The translations under genes were made by a program, and so were the position numbers. 64,000 nt of DNA from Paraburkholderia sp. BL10I2N1 (GTDB lineage Bacteria > Pseudomonadota > Gammaproteobacteria > Burkholderiales > Burkholderiaceae), in NCBI RefSeq assembly GCF_004361815.1, contig NZ_SNWA01000002.1, positions 3,162,001 to 3,226,000 of the forward strand. The letters are read 5' to 3'. This document shows positions 44,525 through 52,183 of this stretch, in pieces; positions within the stretch are counted from its first letter, which is position 1; each line of letters opens with the position of its first letter. The notes below the pieces were generated by a model that was not told the origin of the DNA, ran no database searches, and was given only the letters and a program-made list of their open reading frames with translations.

Positions 44525-45257
44525 GGCCTCACGCACCCGCTCGACTTCAACCACCGCTGCGTCGCCATCAGGCGATGCCGCCGACGTGTCCACTTCTGTC
44601 GAAGCGCGCATTTACGCGTCGATCACTTCGGCGTTGTTGCAGGGCAGATTGCGGCCCGGAGCGCAGCTCGTGGAGCGCGATCTGGCGGCCGCGTTCGGTT
44701 GCACGCGCGGGGCGTTGCGCAAGGTGCTCGCCCGGCTGGGGTTCGAAGGCAAGCTGGTGCTGGAAGCGAATCGCGGCGCATTTGTACCGTCGCCTTCCGA
44801 AGAGGACATCCGGCAGGTGTATCGCGCACGACAGATCGTTGAGGCGGGGATCGTCGCATCGCTATGCGGCGAGCTGTCGGCGCAGCAGAAACGCCGTCTC
44901 AACGCGCATGTGCGCTGTGAAGAAAAAGCGCAGCGCGATGGACGTGTCGATGATGCGGTGCGTCTTGCGGGACAGTTTCACGTACTGCTCACAGAACTCG
45001 CGGGCGGCACGGAGCTGCTAGGTCTCGTGTCGCAGCTCGTCGCGAAGACTGAACTGTACAAGGCGCTCTACGACCCGTCGAAGGGTTCGACCTGTGCCGG
45101 GGATGAACACGCGCAGATCATCGAAGCGCTCGATGGCGGCAACCTCGAAGCGGCGCTTGGCGTCATGCGTGCGCACCTTGACGAACTGGAGGAACGTGTC
45201 GTGCAGCAGGTCCGTCTGCATTCCGGCGACGATCTCAGCGCCGTCTTCAGCCAATGA
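44523..45257 (+). CDS. FCD-type GntR transcriptional regulator
   Basis: A 244-residue regulator. The winged helix is ARIYASITSALLQGRLRPGAQLVERDLAAAFGCTRGALRKVLARLGFEGKLVLEANRGAFVPSPSEEDIRQVYRARQIVEAGIV. The FCD domain has RLAGQFHVLLTELAGG and GDEHAQIIEALDGGNLEAALGVMRAHL with the metal-binding histidines. It is divergent from the MFS gene, with start codons overlapping, so it may regulate it. The first 25 residues are low-complexity and the true start could be a GTG further in. Confidence 0.85.
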   Translation: MASRTRSTSTTAASPSGDAADVSTSVEARIYASITSALLQGRLRPGAQLVERDLAAAFGCTRGALRKVLARLGFEGKLVLEANRGAFVPSPSEEDIRQVYRARQIVEAGIVASLCGELSAQQKRRLNAHVRCEEKAQRDGRVDDAVRLAGQFHVLLTELAGGTELLGLVSQLVAKTELYKALYDPSKGSTCAGDEHAQIIEALDGGNLEAALGVMRAHLDELEERVVQQVRLHSGDDLSAVFSQ

Positions 45258-45260
45258 AAA

Positions 45261-45285
45261 ACGCGGCATGGAATCCATGCCGCGT
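45261..45285. terminator. Hairpin terminator after the gntR gene
   Basis: An 11-bp perfect stem (ACGCGGCATGG with CCATGCCGCGT) lies three bases after the gntR stop. It is flanked by AAAA on the left, and by GTCGTTT on the right, so it could act in both directions. Confidence 0.7.
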
Positions 45286-45588
45286 GTCGTTTAGAGCGTT
45301 GTGTGCTCAGTGCGAGATGCGCTCCAGTTCCAGCCCTTTCACCGCATGATGTCCCAGACCGCGATCGAAGCGAGCGGGATGCTGGGCGGCGACGCGGCAC
45401 TGCCGCATGCGGAACTCGAGCTCCTCAAACCCGCGAAGACGCGCTGAACCGCGGTTGAGCGGATTCGCCAAAGCGCGTCAAACGGGCTGGACAATGGTGT
45501 TGCAAGTACCAGGGGTTGCGGCGGCAACTGGATTGAAACCAGCATTAAAGCGCCGGCATGCGCCGGAACAAACCGCCGCCAGCCGGCT
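45286..45588. other. Intergenic region between gntR and the IF-1 gene
   Basis: About 300 bases. A short plus-strand frame at 45349-45447 (MSQTAIEASGMLGGDAALPH...) has no ribosome site and may be a gene tail. Nothing else is supported. Confidence 0.35.
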
Positions 45589-45864
45589 TCAGCGCCGACG
45601 GAATTGCGAGCTGCGGGCTGCGCCGCCGCCACCACCACTGCGCTCGTCCTTGTGGCGGAAATTGATACGGCCCTTCGTCAGGTCATAGACCGACAGTTCG
45701 AGCGTCACGCGGTCGCCCGCGAGGATACGGATGTGATTCTTGCGCATGCGGCCGGACGCGTATGCGCCTACCACGACGCCATTGTCGAGCGTCACGCGGT
45801 AACGGCTATCCGGAAGTACTTCGTCGACGATACCGTCCAGTTCAAGCAGTTCTTCTTTTGCCAT
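45589..45864 (-). CDS. infA: Translation initiation factor IF-1 (extended second-copy type)
   Basis: A 91-residue S1/OB-fold IF-1. [74 protein letters not shown] is full-length IF-1. A 16-residue Gly/Arg-rich tail ([17 protein letters not shown]) extends it beyond the usual 72 residues. This is the non-ribosomal-cluster copy common in Burkholderiaceae. The ATG has an AGGAGC site. It lies away from ribosomal-protein genes. Confidence 0.95.
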   Translation of the reverse strand: MAKEELLELDGIVDEVLPDSRYRVTLDNGVVVGAYASGRMRKNHIRILAGDRVTLELSVYDLTKGRINFRHKDERSGGGGGAARSSQFRRR

Positions 45865-45994
45865 GCATAGCTCCTGGTCAATGAGAGGGGGTCGCTTCGC
45901 TCGAATGCCGACGAAGCGTGTAATGCCGGTAATACGTTGGCGGGCGGCGCGTCGATGTGCCGTGCGCCCGTCGTGCGGATCGAAACGATGCCGC

Positions 45995-46276
45995 TTAAAG
46001 GTCGGCCACCGACTGGCCGTCCACACGGCCGTCGATCAGCTGTTCGGCGTGCGCCATACACGCAATACGCGCCTTGCCCGTGCCTTCGAACGGCCACAGA
46101 TGCGGCAGTCGGAAAACGCGGCCGTCGGACGACGGATTCGCGCCGACGCGGCAGATACGCACCGACGCTTCATAGCCGGCGTCGGGGTTGCGACTCGTCT
46201 GGCCGTCTGCGGGACGGCGCGGATAGACGAGCGGATGAATTTCAAAGCCCTTATAGGTTCTGACAGCTTGAGTCAT
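45995..46276 (-). CDS. Small conserved hypothetical protein (TYKGFE type)
   Basis: A 93-residue protein beginning [25 protein letters not shown], with [16 protein letters not shown] and [18 protein letters not shown]. The opening R-x-Y-K-G-[FY]-E pattern is shared with the protein at 10698-10913. No signal, membrane segment or catalytic motif is visible. It lies 130 bases upstream of infA on the same strand, so they may be expressed together. Confidence 0.65.
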   Translation of the reverse strand: MTQAVRTYKGFEIHPLVYPRRPADGQTSRNPDAGYEASVRICRVGANPSSDGRVFRLPHLWPFEGTGKARIACMAHAEQLIDGRVDGQSVADL

Positions 46277-46804
46277 AAAACACCTGTCCTGTAATACTGG
46301 CCGCCGCTCCCTGCGCATGGACGCGCCGGAACGGCCGACCCGGCGGCGCAGCCAGACAACGGCGCGCTGCCACGGAAAAAGAATGGCGCCAGCCCGATTC
46401 AACGAAGCTTGCGCCCAGTTGCACTTGCTTGCGCTTGGCCGCGGCGATTCGCGGATTCGATGGAGAAGAAACACGCCGATGCCGCGTGGGCACTGGGCGC
46501 ATGAAAAGCTGCACAACTCGCGACAGCGAATGCGCGATGCGCATTGCCGGATTGACGGGACCGCCGACGGGCGACGGTCGAACTGTCGGGGGTACTGCGG
46601 AAATGCCGATTGAAAGCTCCGGTACTGCAAATCCGGAATACAGCTATACCAATATGATGCACTAAATAGGCCCGATTGGATAGCAAAAAGTTTCCTGCGC
46701 CGCCAATTGGCGACGAACGCGTTCTACTGGGCGCCCCAGGACGGCGCGGCCGGAGAGGGGCCGTCCCGCTGCCCGGCCAGGGCGGCTGCGTCGCTAATCG
46801 AGGT
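46277..46804. other. Intergenic stretch without recognised gene
   Basis: About 530 bases with no convincing gene on either strand, no repeat and no clear terminator. It should hold the promoter of the small gene at 45995-46276. Confidence 0.4.
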
Positions 46805-47023
46805 TCAGCTGGCTCTGGCGGGCGCCCTTTTTTTCAGTTCGTGCGACGCGGCAAGCGGGATCCGGGCATCGTCCCAAGCCGCGAGCCATTCGACTTCCTT
46901 CGCGGTGAAAACCTGTCCGTGATTGCGCAGCGCGTACTGCAGCGAATCGATGATGTGGTTGCGGATGATTTCGGGCGTGCCTTCGTCGTCGAGCACCGCA
47001 CGAAACGCTTCTAGCGTGGCCAT
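46805..47023 (-). CDS. Small hypothetical protein
   Basis: Seventy-two residues, MATLEAFRAVLDDEGTPEIIRNHIIDSLQYALRNHGQVFTAKEVEWLAAWDDARIPLAASHELKKRA..., predicted helical and acidic with a basic tail. The ATG at 47023 has a GGAGCG-type site. I recognise no family. It is separate from its neighbours. Confidence 0.55.
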   Translation of the reverse strand: MATLEAFRAVLDDEGTPEIIRNHIIDSLQYALRNHGQVFTAKEVEWLAAWDDARIPLAASHELKKRAPARAS

Positions 47024-47159
47024 CGTGTCGCTCCGGGAATTGGATTGGCGTCTTATCGCACGCCAATAGTGACGCGCCAACCGGACAAAATTCCCCACAC
47101 GCCGGCAAGCACGTCAGCGCGCGGTTGCTTTTAGCCCAGGGATCCCGATGACAGCGACG

Positions 47160-48401
47160 TTACTCGAACCGTTCTGGACGGTACGGCCGCACATCGGTGA
47201 AGGGCGTGGCGCCCGTCATCATTTCTGCCAGCAGGCGTCCCGTGACGGGGCCAAGCGTGAGGCCGTGATGATTGTGGCCGAAGGCGAACCACAGCCCGCG
47301 ATGCCGCGTCGCGCGGCCGATCACAGGCCGCATGTCCGGCGTACACGGCCGCATGCCGAGCCATGGCGCCGGGTCGATGCGCGCCCCCAGGCCGAAGACC
47401 GGCTTTGCGAAACGTTCCGCCCGTTCGAGCTGGATGCCCGTCGGCGGCGCGCCGCGCTTCGCGATTTCGACGCCCGTAGTGAGCCGTAGACGCCCCTGCA
47501 TCGGCGCGATCACATATCCCTTCTCGGTATCGACGACCGGTACCGACAGAATCTGGCGCTCGGGCTGGTAATGCATGTGATAGCCACGTTTCGCCCGCAG
47601 CGGGATGCGGTAGCCAAGGGGCGCGAAGACCGTGTCCGACCACGGCCCGAGCGCGACGACAACTTCCTTCGCGCTGATCCGGCCTGCCGTGGTCTGCACG
47701 GTCCAGGCGTCGCCTTCAGCGCGCACGGTAGTCGCATCGCCGGTGAACAGCGTGCCGCCGCCCGCCTCGAAGAGGCGCGCGTAACCCTTCGTCAGTTCAC
47801 CCGGGGTCGCGACGCTCTTCGGGTCCTGCCAATGCAGCGCGCCGCAAAAGCTTTCGGCGATGCCAGGTTCGCGGACACGCAGCGTCGTGCTATCGAGGGG
47901 CGTCATCCGCAGGCCGTTCTCGCGCGCGGAGACTTCAGCGGCGGCGGCTTCGGTGTCGAATTCGGTCTGGGTACGGAACGCCTCGATCCAGCCGCCATCG
48001 TGGACGAGAGCGCCGAGGCCGGCGCGCGCGATCAGCGCGTCGTGTTCAGTTACGCTTTGCCGGATCAGCGGCAGCATGTCCCGTGCGGCGGCGGCGAGCC
48101 TTTGCGGCGACGAATGCCACCAGAAACGGGCGAGCCACGATGCATATGACGGGATGGCCTTATAGTCCCAGTAGAGATCGGTCGACTGGTTGCGCGCATA
48201 GCGCAGCAGCGTACCGAGACGGCGCGGAAAGCCATACGGCACGATCGACGAGCGCTCGATCAACCCGGCATTGCCGAAACTGGTTTCCTCCCCGGGGCCG
48301 CGCCGGTCGACGAGCGCGACGCGCCGCCCGCGGTCTTGCAGATGCAGCGCCGACGATACGCCGACGATGCCGGCCCCCAGTACGATCACGTCGAAATCCA
48401 T
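47160..48401 (-). CDS. FAD-dependent D-amino-acid dehydrogenase (DadA/DauA-like)
   Basis: A 413-residue DAO-family flavoenzyme. The N-terminal FAD-binding loop is VIVLGAGIVGVSSALHLQDRG with DRRGPGEETSFGNAGLI. Later signatures are VVVALGPWSDTVFAPLGYRIPLRAKRGYHMHY, RLRLTTGVEIAK and WLGMRPCTPDMRPVIGRATRHRGLWFAFGHNHHGLTLGPVTGRLLAEM. It would oxidise a D-amino acid to the 2-imino/2-oxo acid, passing electrons to the respiratory chain. A DauB-like reductase and DauR-like regulator nearby suggest D-arginine or a similar basic D-amino acid. Confidence 0.88.
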   Translation of the reverse strand: MDFDVIVLGAGIVGVSSALHLQDRGRRVALVDRRGPGEETSFGNAGLIERSSIVPYGFPRRLGTLLRYARNQSTDLYWDYKAIPSYASWLARFWWHSSPQRLAAAARDMLPLIRQSVTEHDALIARAGLGALVHDGGWIEAFRTQTEFDTEAAAAEVSARENGLRMTPLDSTTLRVREPGIAESFCGALHWQDPKSVATPGELTKGYARLFEAGGGTLFTGDATTVRAEGDAWTVQTTAGRISAKEVVVALGPWSDTVFAPLGYRIPLRAKRGYHMHYQPERQILSVPVVDTEKGYVIAPMQGRLRLTTGVEIAKRGAPPTGIQLERAERFAKPVFGLGARIDPAPWLGMRPCTPDMRPVIGRATRHRGLWFAFGHNHHGLTLGPVTGRLLAEMMTGATPFTDVRPYRPERFE

Positions 48402-48514
48402 AGACTCGCTTGTCCGTTTCAGCCGTCGGGCGACTCAGGTGCGCCGCCAGAAAAAATGAGGCTTCGAGGCGCATGCACGTGCCTCGAAGCTGTCGACTCT
48501 AAATCAGGGTCGGG

Positions 48515-49297
48515 CTACTTCGCAATGATGTCGCGCTTGAAATACTTCTGCGACAGCGAGCTCAGCGTGCCGTCCTTCTTCAGCGAGTCGAGCGCGGCGA
48601 CGACCTTCGTCTTCAACGCCTGGTCGCCCTTGCGCAGACCGAGACCGGTGCCTTCGCCGAGCGTCGCCGGATCGTGCAGCGGCTCGCCGAGGATCGCGTA
48701 GTCACGCGCTTCGGGCTTGCCGAGGAAGCCGTCCTGCACCGTCTGCGCTTCCTGCACCGCGGCGTCGAGGCGGCCGGCGATGAGGTCGGAATAAACCTGG
48801 TCCTGATCCTGATACGAGACCACCGAAACACCCGCATTCGCCCAATGCGCCTTCAGAAAATCTTCCTGCGACGACCCTTGCAGCACACCCACACGCTTGC
48901 CCTGCAGGCTCTTCACGTCCGGCAGCAGTTTCGAATCGCGCTTTGCCACCATCACGATCGGCACGACATAGACCGCTGGCGTGAAATCGATGCTCTGCTT
49001 GCGCTTGTCGGTGATGTTCATCGCTGAATTGATCACGTCGAACTTGCGTGCCTGCAACGCCGGGATCAGGCCGTCGAACGCGTTTTCGACCCACACGCAC
49101 TTCACATTCAACTTCTTGCAGACGGCATTGCCGACATCGATGTCGAAGCCTTGCAGTTGACCCGACGGGCTCTTGCTCTCGAACGGGGGATAGGCGGCTT
49201 CAACGCCGAAACGCAGCGTGCCGTTGGATTCGGCGTGGGCGACGCCGGCGATGCTTGCGAACGCGAGGGCGATGCAAAGGGAAGGCTTCAGGTTCAT
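48515..49297 (-). CDS. Amino-acid ABC transporter substrate-binding protein (HisJ/ArgT type)
   Basis: A 260-residue periplasmic protein with signal peptide MNLKPSLCIALAFASIAGVAHAE. The family motif LRFGVEAAYPPFESKSPSGQLQGFDIDVGNAVC is followed by FDGLIPALQARKFDVINSAMNITDKRKQSIDFTPAVY (polar amino-acid binding proteins). No permease or ATPase gene is adjacent, so it must share membrane components encoded elsewhere. It is transcribed toward the dehydrogenase gene, 113 bases away, and divergently from the reductase gene across the TAGACTT palindromes. Confidence 0.9.
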   Translation of the reverse strand: MNLKPSLCIALAFASIAGVAHAESNGTLRFGVEAAYPPFESKSPSGQLQGFDIDVGNAVCKKLNVKCVWVENAFDGLIPALQARKFDVINSAMNITDKRKQSIDFTPAVYVVPIVMVAKRDSKLLPDVKSLQGKRVGVLQGSSQEDFLKAHWANAGVSVVSYQDQDQVYSDLIAGRLDAAVQEAQTVQDGFLGKPEARDYAILGEPLHDPATLGEGTGLGLRKGDQALKTKVVAALDSLKKDGTLSSLSQKYFKRDIIAK

Positions 49298-49384
49298 GAC
49301 GGTTCCTGGCATGGGTTGGGAAAGGCGAAATCGGCCGTAGCTGGGCGTCTGTGGCGGGAGGCGGCTTCATCGCGTGGATCAAAT

Positions 49385-49401
49385 ATAGACGAAAAGTCTA
49401 T
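49385..49401. promoter_or_regulatory. Inverted repeat ATAGAC-N5-GTCTAT, candidate DauR-like operator
   Basis: A perfect 6-5-6 inverted repeat in the divergent intergenic region; a further GTCTAT...GGACTAT dyad overlaps its right end. It shares the TAGAC/GTCTA element with the palindrome at 49440. Confidence 0.55.
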
Positions 49402-49439
49402 TGTGGACTATAGGGGATGCGCCTGATAGGTGTTGTTAA

Positions 49440-49456
49440 AAGTCTAGAATAGACTT
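49440..49456. promoter_or_regulatory. Palindrome AAGTCTA-N3-TAGACTT, candidate DauR-like operator
   Basis: A perfect 7-3-7 palindrome in an A+T-rich stretch between divergent genes, with another AAAGTCT half-site at 49457-49463. The spacing from the first repeat is 55 bases centre to centre, about five helical turns. Confidence 0.6.
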
Positions 49457-49519
49457 AAAGTCTCTATCACGTCCACTCACCAATATTCCGCAAGCGGTAT
49501 CGATCTGGAGAAGCCCGCC

Positions 49520-50491
49520 ATGAGCAGCAACGAAAAAACCGTTCCGTTGATCGTCAATGAACACGCTGTGCAGGGCGCGTTGCCCGCGCTGGATGTGCGT
49601 CGCGCGCTGACGCAGATGTTTCGCGAACTGGGGAGCGGCAGCGCGGTGCAGCCGCCGCAGACGCTGACGCTGTTTCCCGCCGATGCCGGCGACTTCATCA
49701 CTTATCTCGGCGCGATCGCCGAGGCGAAGGTGTTCGGCGCCAAGCTGTCGCCGTACATCGTCACCGGCGGGCGCCCGATCGTGACTGCGTGGACAGCGCT
49801 GATGTCGATGGAAACCGGGCAGCCGCTGATCTGGTGCGACGCGGGGCTGCTCACGACCGAGCGCACCGCGGGCGCCACTGCGCTTGCCGTCGATCATCTC
49901 GCGCGTGCCGACGCGCGGCGACTGGCGATCGTCGGGGCCGGCGCGGTGGGGCAGGCCCATCTGCGGCACGTCGCGCGGCTGCGTGCGTGGGAATCGATCA
50001 GCGTGTTTTCGCCGGATTTGCCTCACGATGCGGCGAAACGCGCGGCAATTGCAGCAATCGAGTCGCGCGCGACCATCAGCGAGAGCATCGAGGCATGCGT
50101 TGGCGATGCCGACGTGGTGATGCTGTGTACGTCCTCGGGTACGCCGGTGCTGTCCGATGGCATGTTGACGAAGCCGGCGCTGATCACGTCGATCAGCACG
50201 AACGTCGCGAACGCGCATGAAATTCCGCCGGCCTGGCTGCCGGACATGGACGTCTATTGCGACTACCGCCGCACGACGCCTGGCAGCGCCGGCGAGATGA
50301 AGCTTGCCGCCGAACGGCACGGGTGGACGGCTGCGAGCGTCGTGGGCGATCTGCCGGAACTGGTGTGCGGCACGTGTGAAAAACCGTCGTACCGCAAGCA
50401 TGCATTTTTCCGCTCGATCGGGCTCGGGCTGGAGGACGTCGCGATTGCTTACGAGTTGCTGCGGCATCTGACCCAGGGCGAGCGCGCTTGA
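49520..50491 (+). CDS. Ornithine cyclodeaminase/mu-crystallin family reductase (DauB-like)
   Basis: A 323-residue NAD(P)-dependent enzyme. AEAKVFGAKLSPYIVTGGRPIVTAWTALMSMETGQPLIWCDAGLLTTERTAGATALAVDHLAR is followed by the Rossmann motif LAIVGAGAVGQAHLRHV. In P. aeruginosa the homologous DauB reduces the imino acid made by DauA to the L-form. The pairing here with a DAO dehydrogenase supports that role; pyrroline-carboxylate reductase activity is the main alternative. A GGAGAAG site precedes the ATG. It is followed by the regulator gene. Confidence 0.85.
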   Translation: MSSNEKTVPLIVNEHAVQGALPALDVRRALTQMFRELGSGSAVQPPQTLTLFPADAGDFITYLGAIAEAKVFGAKLSPYIVTGGRPIVTAWTALMSMETGQPLIWCDAGLLTTERTAGATALAVDHLARADARRLAIVGAGAVGQAHLRHVARLRAWESISVFSPDLPHDAAKRAAIAAIESRATISESIEACVGDADVVMLCTSSGTPVLSDGMLTKPALITSISTNVANAHEIPPAWLPDMDVYCDYRRTTPGSAGEMKLAAERHGWTAASVVGDLPELVCGTCEKPSYRKHAFFRSIGLGLEDVAIAYELLRHLTQGERA

Positions 50492-50598
50492 CAGAAATGA
50501 CGGGGATGTCCAGGATTCCAGCGCGCCTGTGAACGCCGTTTGATTGGCCTGGTGCGCGCCGAACCCGCCCACAGCACTCAAAGAAGGTTGCGATAACC

Positions 50599-51243
50599 AT
50601 GCGCAAGAAAAAGACTTCCCCCGTCAAGGATCTGCTGCTGAACCGCTATGCGCCGATCGCGGACGGTATCGCGACACTCTTTTTTCCGTACGCCGAGGTC
50701 GTGATTCACGATCTGCATGACCAAACCGTGCTGTATCTGGCGAACAATCTGTCGAAGCGCGAAGTCGGCGACGACTCGGCGCTGGAGGAAATCGATCACG
50801 CCGCGCGCGAGCGCGTGATCGGCCCGTACGAGAAGCTGAACTGGGATGGCCGGCGCATGCGCTGCGTGAGCAACGTGCTGTTCGACGACAGCGGCGAACC
50901 GGCCGGCATGATGTGCATCAACTTCAATATCGCGGTGTTCGAGGACGTGCGCTCGACGCTCGATCTCTTCATCAAGGGTGCGGGCGTCGTCGCGCAGCCG
51001 GACGAACTGTTCCGCGACGACTGGCAGGACCGCATCAACACGTTTCTGCATGCCTGGCTGCGCGAGCGGCAGATCGGCCTCAATTCGCTGACCCGCGATC
51101 ATCGTCGTGAACTGGTGGAGGCGTTGTATGCCGAAGGCGCATTCCGCGGCAAGAGCTCGGCGAATTACGTCGCGGCAGTGCTCGGTATGGGCCGCGCGAC
51201 GGTATACAAGCATTTGAAGCAGATGAAGGAAAGTGGGAACTGA
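50599..51243 (+). CDS. YheO-like PAS plus HTH regulator (DauR-like)
   Basis: A 214-residue regulator. The N-terminal PAS-like YheO domain has LNRYAPIADGIATLFFPYAEVVIHDLHDQTVLYLANNLSKREVGD and GMMCINFNIAVFEDVRS. The C-terminal helix-turn-helix has RRELVEALYAEGAFRGKSSANYVAAVLGMGRATVYKHLKQM. DauR, the regulator of D-arginine utilisation, has the same architecture. It is 107 bases downstream of the reductase and probably acts on the TAGACTT palindromes. Confidence 0.88.
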   Translation: MRKKKTSPVKDLLLNRYAPIADGIATLFFPYAEVVIHDLHDQTVLYLANNLSKREVGDDSALEEIDHAARERVIGPYEKLNWDGRRMRCVSNVLFDDSGEPAGMMCINFNIAVFEDVRSTLDLFIKGAGVVAQPDELFRDDWQDRINTFLHAWLRERQIGLNSLTRDHRRELVEALYAEGAFRGKSSANYVAAVLGMGRATVYKHLKQMKESGN

Positions 51244-51310
51244 AGCGGCGCAGCCGCCACACTCTCCTGGAATTCTTCCGCTAACCGGTTCAATCGAAGA
51301 GGGAAAACCT

Positions 51311-51502
51311 GTGCGCTTTCAGCACTACAAGGGCGGCATTTACGAACTGGTCTGCGAGGCGACGCTCGAATCGGACCCGACGGTCACCATGATCGTCTAC
51401 CGAGCGGCCAATGGTACGATCTGGACACGTCCAGCTTCGGTGTTCTTCGAACTGGTCGAGCGCGACGGCACGATGGTGCCGCGCTTCAAACCGATCGATT
51501 GA
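51311..51502 (+). CDS. DUF1653-family small protein
   Basis: A 63-residue protein: RFQHYKGGIYELVCEATLESDPTVTMIVYRAANGTIWTRPASVFFELVERDG. The HYKGG-x-Y and YR-x-x-x-G-x-x-W-x-RP pattern defines the DUF1653 family. I chose GTG 51311, with AGAGGGAA upstream. Upstream in-frame codons lie mostly in the regulator tail region and carry no homology. Function unknown. Confidence 0.75.
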   Translation: MRFQHYKGGIYELVCEATLESDPTVTMIVYRAANGTIWTRPASVFFELVERDGTMVPRFKPID

Positions 51503-51550
51503 TCCCACGCGCCCGGCGTCCTGGCGCGCCGTATCGAAGGAGAAACAGGA

Positions 51551-51745
51551 ATGCGTCTATTGCTTGCCCTCATCGTGCCGTGGTTTCAGTTTTTCACGAT
51601 TGGGCGTCCGCTCGCTGGGATCATCTGCCTGATCCTGCAACTGACGATCGTCGGCTGGATTCCGGCTGCGATCTGGTCCGTCTATGCGCTCAGCCAGTAC
51701 AACACCGACCGCAAGATCGAGCGCGCGCTGGGGCCACGGCGCTGA
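51551..51745 (+). CDS. YqaE/Pmp3-family small membrane protein
   Basis: A 64-residue protein with two hydrophobic helices, LLLALIVPWFQFFTIGRPLAGIICLILQLTIVGWIPAAIWSVYAL, and a basic C-terminus. This is the Pmp3/YqaE pattern of stress-linked membrane peptides. An AAGGAG site lies nine to fourteen bases upstream of the ATG. Confidence 0.75.
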   Translation: MRLLLALIVPWFQFFTIGRPLAGIICLILQLTIVGWIPAAIWSVYALSQYNTDRKIERALGPRR

Positions 51746-51765
51746 TTCAACGGTGCCGGCGCCGC

Positions 51766-52083
51766 TCAGATTTCCGTCGCGTGCGGCACCTCGATGACGA
51801 GATCCGACTCAGCGATCGCGACGCAGGGCAGGATAAAGCCCTCAACCTTCTCCTCCTTGCTCAGACCCGGCCATTCGATCGTATACCGCACGCGGCCTGC
51901 GTTCATATGGCACATGCAGGTCCGGCACGTGCCATTGCGGCACGACCTCGGCAAACGCAAACCGTCAAAGCTGGCGGCTTCCAGAATGGTGAGCGACTCG
52001 GGCGCTTCGAATGTGCGTCCCGACGGTTCGACGCGGACGGCAAAAACCCGGCAGGCAGGGACGGGAGAGGAGTTTTCGGACAT
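51766..52083 (-). CDS. 2Fe-2S ferredoxin (plant type)
   Basis: A 105-residue electron carrier. Cluster ligands Cys48, Cys53, Cys56 and Cys87 give the C-x4-C-x2-C-x30-C pattern of plant-type 2Fe-2S ferredoxins (LPRSCRNGTCRTCMC and GFILPC). Its partner enzyme is not evident; the nearest gene upstream is the sigma-54 activator, ending 101 bases away. Confidence 0.9.
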   Translation of the reverse strand: MSENSSPVPACRVFAVRVEPSGRTFEAPESLTILEAASFDGLRLPRSCRNGTCRTCMCHMNAGRVRYTIEWPGLSKEEKVEGFILPCVAIAESDLVIEVPHATEI

Positions 52084-52183
52084 CTTTCCGGCAGTACGTG
52101 GTGAGGCGCGTGGACGCTTTCAGTCGCGGCTTCGCGAGCAGCACACGTAGCATACCGGGCCCAACCGCAGCGCGCCACGTGCG

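Noticed and set aside
49436..50581. Minus-strand open frame of about 380 codons
   Set aside because: Antisense shadow of the ornithine-cyclodeaminase-family gene.
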